A stretch of 64,000 bases of DNA from positions 1 to 64,000 of the forward strand of contig JBDOIG010000079.1 in NCBI GenBank assembly GCA_041082235.1, written 5' to 3'. Origin of the DNA: CALJEL01 sp041082235. Its GTDB lineage: Bacteria > Nitrospirota > Thermodesulfovibrionia > Thermodesulfovibrionales > CALJEL01. The stretch's first letter is position 1; every line of letters starts with the position of its first letter. Below, piece after piece: positions 59,171-64,000 of this stretch. The translations under genes were made by a program, and so were the position numbers. Below the pieces are notes generated by a model. That model worked only from the letters and a program-made list of their open reading frames with translations. It had not been told where the DNA came from and ran no database searches.

Positions 59171-60538
59171 ATGGCTTATTTGATACTGGTTATAGATGAC
59201 GAGGAAGGCATAAGAGAGAGCCTCAAAGGGATCCTTGAAGATGAGGGTTATGAGGTCCTCGGTGCTGAGAGTGCAGAGGAAGGGATGAAGATATTTGAAG
59301 AGCAATCACCTGACCTTGTGCTTCTTGACATATGGTTACCTGGCATGGACGGGATAGAGGCATTAAAGAGGATGCGGGACAGAAGACCTTCTGTCCCTGT
59401 AATAATTATATCTGGTCATGGAACAATAGAGCTTGCGGTAAAGGCCTCAAAACTCGGTGCATATGATTTTCTTGAAAAACCCCTTTCCCTTGAAAGGGTC
59501 CTTATAACAGTTAAAAGGGCACTGGATGTAGCAGCTCTTGAGGGTACACTCAAGGCATTAAAAGAAGAGACAAAAGGTCGTTTCAGGCTTGTTGGTGAAT
59601 CTTCTGCAATAAAACACCTCAAGGCCCAGATTGATATTGTTGCACCTTCTTCAAGCATGGTACTCATTACCGGAGAGAGTGGTTCAGGAAAGGAGCTGGT
59701 GGCAAGGCTCATTCACGAGAGGAGTCCACGGCAGGGGTATCCTTTTATTGAGGTAAATTGTGCAGCCATACCACGGGAGCTTATTGAAAGCGAACTCTTT
59801 GGCCATGAAAGAGGTTCTTTTACAGGTGCTGTGGAGAGGAAAAAGGGGAAATTTGAGCTTGCTGATGGGGGAACCCTTTTCCTTGATGAGATCGGAGATA
59901 TGTCAAAGGAAGCACAGGCAAAGGTCTTAAGGGTTATAGAAACAAAGGAATTTCAAAGGGTTGGGGGAGGTAAAAATATAAAGGTTGATGTAAGAATAAT
60001 AGCAGCTACAAATAAGGACCTTCAGGAAGAAGTTAGAAAGGGAAATTTCAGGGAAGATCTCTTCTTCAGGTTAAATGTGATCCCCTTACGGGTTCCTCCA
60101 TTAAGAGAGAGGAAAGAGGACATACCCCTTCTTGTAGAGCATTTTTTAACCCTCATAGCATCTGAATATGGCAAGCCAAAAAAGAGATTGGCAGAAGAAG
60201 CCATGAAGCTTCTTACAGAGTATAACTGGCCTGGCAATGTGAGGGAGTTAAGGAATCTCGTGGAGAGGCTCTTTATTATGTCTCAGGGAGAGGTTATCAG
60301 ACCAGAAGATATTGAATCTTCTTTCGACCTTCAATCCTCAGGGTTTCATTCCTATTTCAAATTCAATACACTCAGGGAGGCACGGGAGGCCTTTGAAAGA
60401 GATTTTATACTTAAAAAACTTGAGGAGAATAACTGGAATATCTCTAAAACAGCAGAGGCAATAAGTCTTGAAAGGACAGCGTTGTATAGGAAGCTTAAAC
60501 ATCTTGGGATTACAGAGGCTGGCCAGCGGTCTGATTGA
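59171..60538 (+). CDS. NtrX-like sigma-54-dependent response regulator
   Basis: This 455-residue protein has a receiver (D53 in LVLLDIWLPGMDG), an AAA+ domain with Walker A GESGSGKELV and the loop GSFTGA, and a Fis-type HTH ending NISKTAEAISLERTALYRKLK. The serine in GSFTGA replaces the usual alanine, as is seen in NtrX proteins. Mutation of that loop in some activators lowers sigma-54 binding, so it may act partly at sigma-70 promoters. Its start lies 13 bases after the kinase gene; the two form the NtrY-NtrX pair. The 3' end overlaps the convergent cobA/hemD gene by 29 bases. Confidence 0.94.
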   Translation: MAYLILVIDDEEGIRESLKGILEDEGYEVLGAESAEEGMKIFEEQSPDLVLLDIWLPGMDGIEALKRMRDRRPSVPVIIISGHGTIELAVKASKLGAYDFLEKPLSLERVLITVKRALDVAALEGTLKALKEETKGRFRLVGESSAIKHLKAQIDIVAPSSSMVLITGESGSGKELVARLIHERSPRQGYPFIEVNCAAIPRELIESELFGHERGSFTGAVERKKGKFELADGGTLFLDEIGDMSKEAQAKVLRVIETKEFQRVGGGKNIKVDVRIIAATNKDLQEEVRKGNFREDLFFRLNVIPLRVPPLRERKEDIPLLVEHFLTLIASEYGKPKKRLAEEAMKLLTEYNWPGNVRELRNLVERLFIMSQGEVIRPEDIESSFDLQSSGFHSYFKFNTLREAREAFERDFILKKLEENNWNISKTAEAISLERTALYRKLKHLGITEAGQRSD

Positions 60539-62051
60539 AAGACCCGAGATATTCAACTATTGCCTTCACCATGTCTTCATTTGTTGCCCTTTCGGGCATG
60601 ATGGAGACCTTGAGTCCAGAGGATTCAATTGCCCTTTTTGTAACAGGCCCTATGACTGCTATCTTCACATCCCTTAAAAACTCCTTTGCCTCCTCTCCAA
60701 TCATTTCTATAAAATTATTAAATGTAGCGCCACTTGTAAAGACCGCAATGGTAATCCGTCCCTCTTTTAGAAATCTCTTTATCCTCTTTGCATGGGTCTC
60801 TGGCTTTATGGATCTATATGTAACAGGTGCATCCACATGACCACCAAGGGCCTTTATCCTTTCAGGTATTACCTCCCTTGCATTTTCTGCCCTTGGGAAA
60901 AGTATATTAATACCTCCCAGATTTTCCTTATAAAGCCCTTTAAATGCCTTCACCACACCCTCTGCCCTGAATTCTTCGGGAACAAGATCAACCAGGATGC
61001 CATATTTTTTTAATTCTTCCTCAGTTTTTATGCCTACCGCACATATCTTTATACCCTTGAGGGCCCTTACATCCAGACCTATTTTGAGCATCCTTTCCAT
61101 GAAATACCTGACACCTGAAGAAGAGGTAAAGATGATCCATTGATAGGTCTGGAGTCTTGATAAAGAGTTATCAAGTTCTGTCCAGTCTGAGGGAGGGATA
61201 ATCTCTATGGTTGGAAATTCTATTATCTCTGCTCCAAGGTGCTCCAGTTTTTCATAGGCCTCTGATTCCTTTCCTGTAATCAGTATCCTCTGACCGAAGA
61301 GGGGTTTTTTTTCATACCAGAGGAGCACATCTCTGAGCCTTACCACTTCACCGATTATAAATATAGCAGGTGGTTTAATCTGTCTTTCTCTTACCAGCTC
61401 AGGTATGGTACTGAGGGTACCTGTAATTGTAACCTGATCCGCCCTCGTTCCCCATCTTATAAGCGCAGCAGGGGTGTTGGGGTCTTTACCATTACTGATA
61501 AGCCTTTGCGTGATGGAGTCAAGATTTCTTATTGCCATCAGGAAGACAAGGGTACCATTAAGTTCTGCAAGGGCCTTCCAGTTTATTCTGCTTTCAGGTT
61601 TTGTTATATCCTCATTTCCTGTAATAACTGTGAACAGTGAAGAAAGGTTTCTGTGTGTTAATGGGATACCTGCATAGGCTGGTACCGCAATTGCAGAAGT
61701 GATGCCTGGTATTATCTCAAAGGATATACCCTCCCTTGCAAGTACCTCAGCCTCTTCCCCTCCCCTGCCAAATACAAAGGGGTCTCCACCCTTAAGCCTG
61801 CAGACGATCTTTCCCTCTTTTGCCTTTTTAACCAGAATGCTGTTTATCTCTTCCTGGGTCATTTCATGGTGACCACCACGCTTACCAGCATAAATAAACT
61901 CAGCTTCATTTTTAAGATAGTTCAGTATCTGAGCATTTATATGAAAGTCATATACCACCACATCAGAGAGTTGCAATGCCTTCAGGCCCTTAATCGTGAG
62001 AAGCCCTATATCACCAGGGCCAGCTCCAACGATGTAAACCTTACCTGCCAT
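60510..62051 (-). CDS. cobA-hemD: Uroporphyrinogen-III C-methyltransferase / uroporphyrinogen-III synthase fusion
   Basis: This 513-residue bifunctional protein joins two enzymes. Residues 1-245 are the SAM-dependent methyltransferase (CobA/SUMT): KVYIVGAGPGDIGLLTIKGL, CRLKGGDPFVFGRGGEEAEV and PGITSAIAVPAYAGIPLTHR. Residues about 250-513 are HemD, with ILITGKESEAYEKLEHLGAEIIEFPTIEI, IIFTSSSGVRYFMERM and FTSGATFNNFIEMIG. HemD closes the tetrapyrrole ring and CobA methylates it towards sirohaem or cobalamin. A corrinoid requirement of the acetyl-CoA pathway is consistent with this. It follows hemA-hemC and a 55-residue ORF on the same strand. The 5' end overlaps that small ORF by 11 bases. Confidence 0.96.
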   Translation of the reverse strand: MAGKVYIVGAGPGDIGLLTIKGLKALQLSDVVVYDFHINAQILNYLKNEAEFIYAGKRGGHHEMTQEEINSILVKKAKEGKIVCRLKGGDPFVFGRGGEEAEVLAREGISFEIIPGITSAIAVPAYAGIPLTHRNLSSLFTVITGNEDITKPESRINWKALAELNGTLVFLMAIRNLDSITQRLISNGKDPNTPAALIRWGTRADQVTITGTLSTIPELVRERQIKPPAIFIIGEVVRLRDVLLWYEKKPLFGQRILITGKESEAYEKLEHLGAEIIEFPTIEIIPPSDWTELDNSLSRLQTYQWIIFTSSSGVRYFMERMLKIGLDVRALKGIKICAVGIKTEEELKKYGILVDLVPEEFRAEGVVKAFKGLYKENLGGINILFPRAENAREVIPERIKALGGHVDAPVTYRSIKPETHAKRIKRFLKEGRITIAVFTSGATFNNFIEMIGEEAKEFLRDVKIAVIGPVTKRAIESSGLKVSIMPERATNEDMVKAIVEYLGSFNQTAGQPL

Positions 62052-62208
62052 ATCTGTCCTTTATTTGTTTTGCAAACTCCATGATATCAGGCAATTTATT
62101 TTTAACAGTGATAATATTCAGCCAGCCAGAAAGATAGGCCAAAGAAACCTCTCCTTTTTCTTTAAGTTTGAGCAAGACCTTCTGAAGGTCTTCCAGATTC
62201 CTATCCAT
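62041..62208 (-). CDS. Small 55-residue protein of the haem operon (hypothetical)
   Basis: This reading frame starts at ATG 62208 (MDRNLEDLQKVLLKLKEKGE) with a short AGG upstream and stops at 62041, overlapping the cobA-hemD start by 11 bases. It has a mixed helical composition with a central SLAYLSGWLNII stretch and a charged end. I do not recognise a family. The overlap with a real gene and the good codon make-up argue for translation. A leader that couples translation is the alternative. It lies between hemC and cobA-hemD. Confidence 0.5.
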   Translation of the reverse strand: MDRNLEDLQKVLLKLKEKGEVSLAYLSGWLNIITVKNKLPDIMEFAKQIKDRYGR

Positions 62209-62244
62209 CCCTGAAACCTTTAATTAAGATCTATTTGCAAAGGT

Positions 62245-62267
62245 GCAGAAGGCTTCCGAGCTTCTGC
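62245..62267. repeat. Hairpin between hemC and the small ORF
   Basis: GCAGAAG (62245-62251) pairs with CTTCTGC (62261-62267), with GCTTCCGAG between, which pairs further (CT/AG). The stem resembles the G/C hairpins of family B but lacks the other half. It lies in the 81-base gap after the hemC stop. Confidence 0.45.
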
Positions 62268-62289
62268 TTACTTATAGTTTTGGTGTCCT

Positions 62290-63294
62290 TTAATATTGTT
62301 TATAAACCTCATCCAGGATCTCTTTAGCTCCCTTGTTTAGGAGGTCTTCAGCAAGGGCTACACCAAGCCTTTCTGCCTTATCCATTATACCCTTCTGACA
62401 GGCCCCTTTGTCTTCAAAAGAAATACCTGCAAAAGCATCTTCTATATGCCCTTTAATGAGCCTGTCTCCACTGAGAGAACCCACAAGCCCATCCATAACA
62501 AGCCTTCCATCAAGGAGTCTTGCATGTGCAGCAATAGGAACCTGACAGCCACCTTCAAGTTTTTTAAGGAATGCCCTTTCTGCAATTACTTCAATGGAGG
62601 TTTTACAGTCATTCAAGGGCTGGATCAGGGAATTGATAAACTCATCGTCAATCCTGCATTCTATGCCGATTGCCCCCTGGCCTATTGCCGGAAGACTTAA
62701 CTCGGGAGGTAGTATCTCTGTTATCCTGCGCTGCCAGCCAAGCCTTTTAATGCCAGCTGCAGCCAGTATCATGGCATCAAACTGACCCTCATCCAGCTTC
62801 CTGAACCTTGTATCAAGATTGCCCCTTAACTGTATTATTTGAAGATCAGGTCTTATACTCAGGAGCTGACAAGCCCTCCTGAGACTGCTTGTGCCAAGCC
62901 TTGCACCTTTTGGAAGGTCTTTAAAGGTTTTATATTTAAAAATACCGCTTTGTTTTGATATCTGACTGATAAAGGCATCTCTTGGGTCCTCTCTCTTACA
63001 TATTGCAGCCAGATGAAGTCCATCCGGGATGACGGTGGGTACATCCTTCATGCTGTGAACTGCAAGGTCGATTTCCTTCCTTAATAAGGCCTCTTCAATC
63101 TCTTTTACGAAGAGTCCTTTGCCACCTACCTTTGCAAGAGGGACATCAAGTATCTTGTCTCCTGAGGTCTTTATTTTTTTGAGTTCTATCTCCAGATCCG
63201 GTGAGAGTCTTAATAGTTCATTTTTAACCCATTCAGACTGCCACAGCGCAAGCTTTGAACCCCTTGTGCCAATAACTATTTTTTTTCTCTTCAT
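62290..63294 (-). CDS. hemC: Porphobilinogen deaminase (hydroxymethylbilane synthase)
   Basis: This 334-residue enzyme polymerises four porphobilinogens into hydroxymethylbilane. Motifs are VIGTRGSKLALWQSEWV, LAVHSMKDVPTVIPDGL, LGTSSLRRACQLLSIRP, LRGNLDTRFRKLDEGQFDAMILAAAG and LEGGCQVPIAAHA. The cysteine in GGCQVP binds the dipyrromethane cofactor. It starts inside the hemA end, with a four-base overlap, which shows co-translation. It is complete and typical (about 310 residues in E. coli), slightly longer at the C-terminus. It precedes the cobA-hemD fusion in the pathway order. Confidence 0.97.
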   Translation of the reverse strand: MKRKKIVIGTRGSKLALWQSEWVKNELLRLSPDLEIELKKIKTSGDKILDVPLAKVGGKGLFVKEIEEALLRKEIDLAVHSMKDVPTVIPDGLHLAAICKREDPRDAFISQISKQSGIFKYKTFKDLPKGARLGTSSLRRACQLLSIRPDLQIIQLRGNLDTRFRKLDEGQFDAMILAAAGIKRLGWQRRITEILPPELSLPAIGQGAIGIECRIDDEFINSLIQPLNDCKTSIEVIAERAFLKKLEGGCQVPIAAHARLLDGRLVMDGLVGSLSGDRLIKGHIEDAFAGISFEDKGACQKGIMDKAERLGVALAEDLLNKGAKEILDEVYKQY

Positions 63295-64000
63295 TCATCT
63301 TCTCCATTAAGGGAATACAATTTTTTTATAGTTGCGATCAATATATCTTTATCTTCACTGTCATTCTTCAGGGCTGCTGTAGGAGGATGTATAAGTTTAT
63401 TGACAATCACCGTCGCAAGCTGTATCACTGCCTTTTTTTCCCGCTCATCCATGGATGGAAATTTATTGAAGAAGTCTTTAAGCTCTGTCTCCTTTATTTC
63501 TTCAGCCCTTTTCCTCAGGGCTACAATGGTGGGAACTGAGTCAAGGGAATTAAACCATTTTTCAAACTTCTCTACCTCTTCATTTATTATATTCTCTGCC
63601 CGCTCTGCCTCTTTCTTTCGTTCAAGCATGTTTGCATCCACGACACCCTGAAGGTCATCTATATCATAGAGATAGACATTTTCAATCTCATTAATGGCAG
63701 GGTCAATGTTTCTTGGCACAGAGATGTCTATCAAAAAGACCGGTCTATGCCTTCTTTCCTTCATTACATGATGCATCTGCTCTTTTGTAACCACATATCT
63801 GGAGGCACCTGTTGAGCATATAACAATGTCTGTATGGATTAGCTCCTCAGGGAAATCTTCAAATCTTATAGCCCTTCCATTGAATTCCTTTGCAAGCTCG
63901 CAGCCCCTTTCATAAGTCCTGTTTGCAACCGTGACAGCCCTTACACCGTTTGTTATAAGATGCCTTGCTGCGAGCTCAGCCATCTCACCGGCGCCAAGGA
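63291..64000 (-). CDS. hemA: Glutamyl-tRNA reductase, C-terminal part (cut by window end)
   Basis: The open frame runs to base 64000 with LGAGEMAELAARHLITNGV at its visible start, the Rossmann NADPH-binding domain of HemA. Only the last 236 residues are visible; the catalytic N-terminal domain is outside. The later segments DIVICSTGASRYVVTKEQ, FLIDISVPRNIDPAINEIENVYLYDIDDL and the helical dimerisation domain are HemA-like. It reduces glutamyl-tRNA to glutamate semialdehyde, the first step of C5 haem synthesis. It is co-translated with hemC. The membrane-associated hemX/ccsA often found upstream would lie beyond the window. Confidence 0.95.
   Translation of the reverse strand, partial: LGAGEMAELAARHLITNGVRAVTVANRTYERGCELAKEFNGRAIRFEDFPEELIHTDIVICSTGASRYVVTKEQMHHVMKERRHRPVFLIDISVPRNIDPAINEIENVYLYDIDDLQGVVDANMLERKKEAERAENIINEEVEKFEKWFNSLDSVPTIVALRKRAEEIKETELKDFFNKFPSMDEREKKAVIQLATVIVNKLIHPPTAALKNDSEDKDILIATIKKLYSLNGEDE

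Noticed and set aside
1..64000. tRNA or rRNA genes
   Set aside because: None of the intergenic regions contains a cloverleaf-like sequence with a TTCGA-type arm or an rRNA-like stretch that I could recognise.

Overview
The window is a dense, AT-rich (about 40% GC) bacterial chromosome segment from an anaerobe-like Gram-negative. It carries an outer-membrane OmpA-type protein, apolipoprotein N-acyltransferase and a ChaN-type protein. It also has a 14-subunit NADH:quinone oxidoreductase, futalosine-route menaquinone synthesis (mqnB), and maturation or reactivation proteins of the CO dehydrogenase/acetyl-CoA pathway (CooC, a RACo-like protein and a ferredoxin). This combination, with three sigma-54 activators and a DUF4390-NtrY-NtrX set, suggests a Nitrospirota (Thermodesulfovibrionia-like) or deltaproteobacterial relative. 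That placement is inference; no rRNA is present. The replication genes (parB end, mnmE, dnaA-dnaN-gyrB-gyrA) suggest the origin is nearby, possibly just upstream of dnaA.

Layout. 1-3175: end of parB, then two broken genes, a polytopic membrane protein and a PilB/GspE ATPase with about six frame changes. 3176-6593 (minus): mnmE, a DUF2301 membrane protein and an NtrC-type regulator, with overlapping starts and stops. 6621-15077: LysR regulator, ChaN-PDZ protein, OmpA protein with a duplicated acidic middle, ArsR regulator, lnt, and prfB with its programmed +1 frameshift. 15415-24694: dnaA, dnaN, gyrB, gyrA and an SSS symporter. 24865-39355: nuoABCD-EF(fused)-GHIJKLMN. 39512-44530: EamA protein, dGTPase, mqnB, hfq, Nudix, a SurA_N protein, and a secreted basic protein behind a sigma-54 promoter. 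44573-47558 (minus): HIT, hisI, RACo-like, ferredoxin. 47947-51565: cooC and an atypical two-component pair. 51569-56265 (minus): phosphofructokinase, aldolase, a 58-residue Cys-rich protein, a PD-(D/E)XK-like protein, YjbQ and adenosine-specific kinase. 56390-60538: DUF4390, NtrY-like kinase, NtrX-like regulator. 60510-64000 (minus): haem/sirohaem genes hemA-hemC-small ORF-cobA/hemD.

The most unusual signal is a family of short dispersed palindromes (consensus CCCCAAAAAATC-N4-GATTTTTTGGGG, usually flanked by GGTR/YACC). At least seven copies lie in frame inside coding genes: lnt, nuoG twice, a histidine kinase HAMP linker, class II aldolase, and an NtrY-like kinase twice. There they encode a recurrent peptide of the form PKKSxxFLG. 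Further copies lie between genes. They behave like the protein-coding palindromic elements known from Rickettsia, but have a different sequence. Two other small repeat families occur between genes. One is a two-hairpin element of about 70-90 bp; one copy of it supplies the last codons and stop of the RACo-like gene, and another separates nuoD from nuoEF. The other is a longer inverted-repeat element of about 90-135 bp, upstream of nuoA and of hfq.
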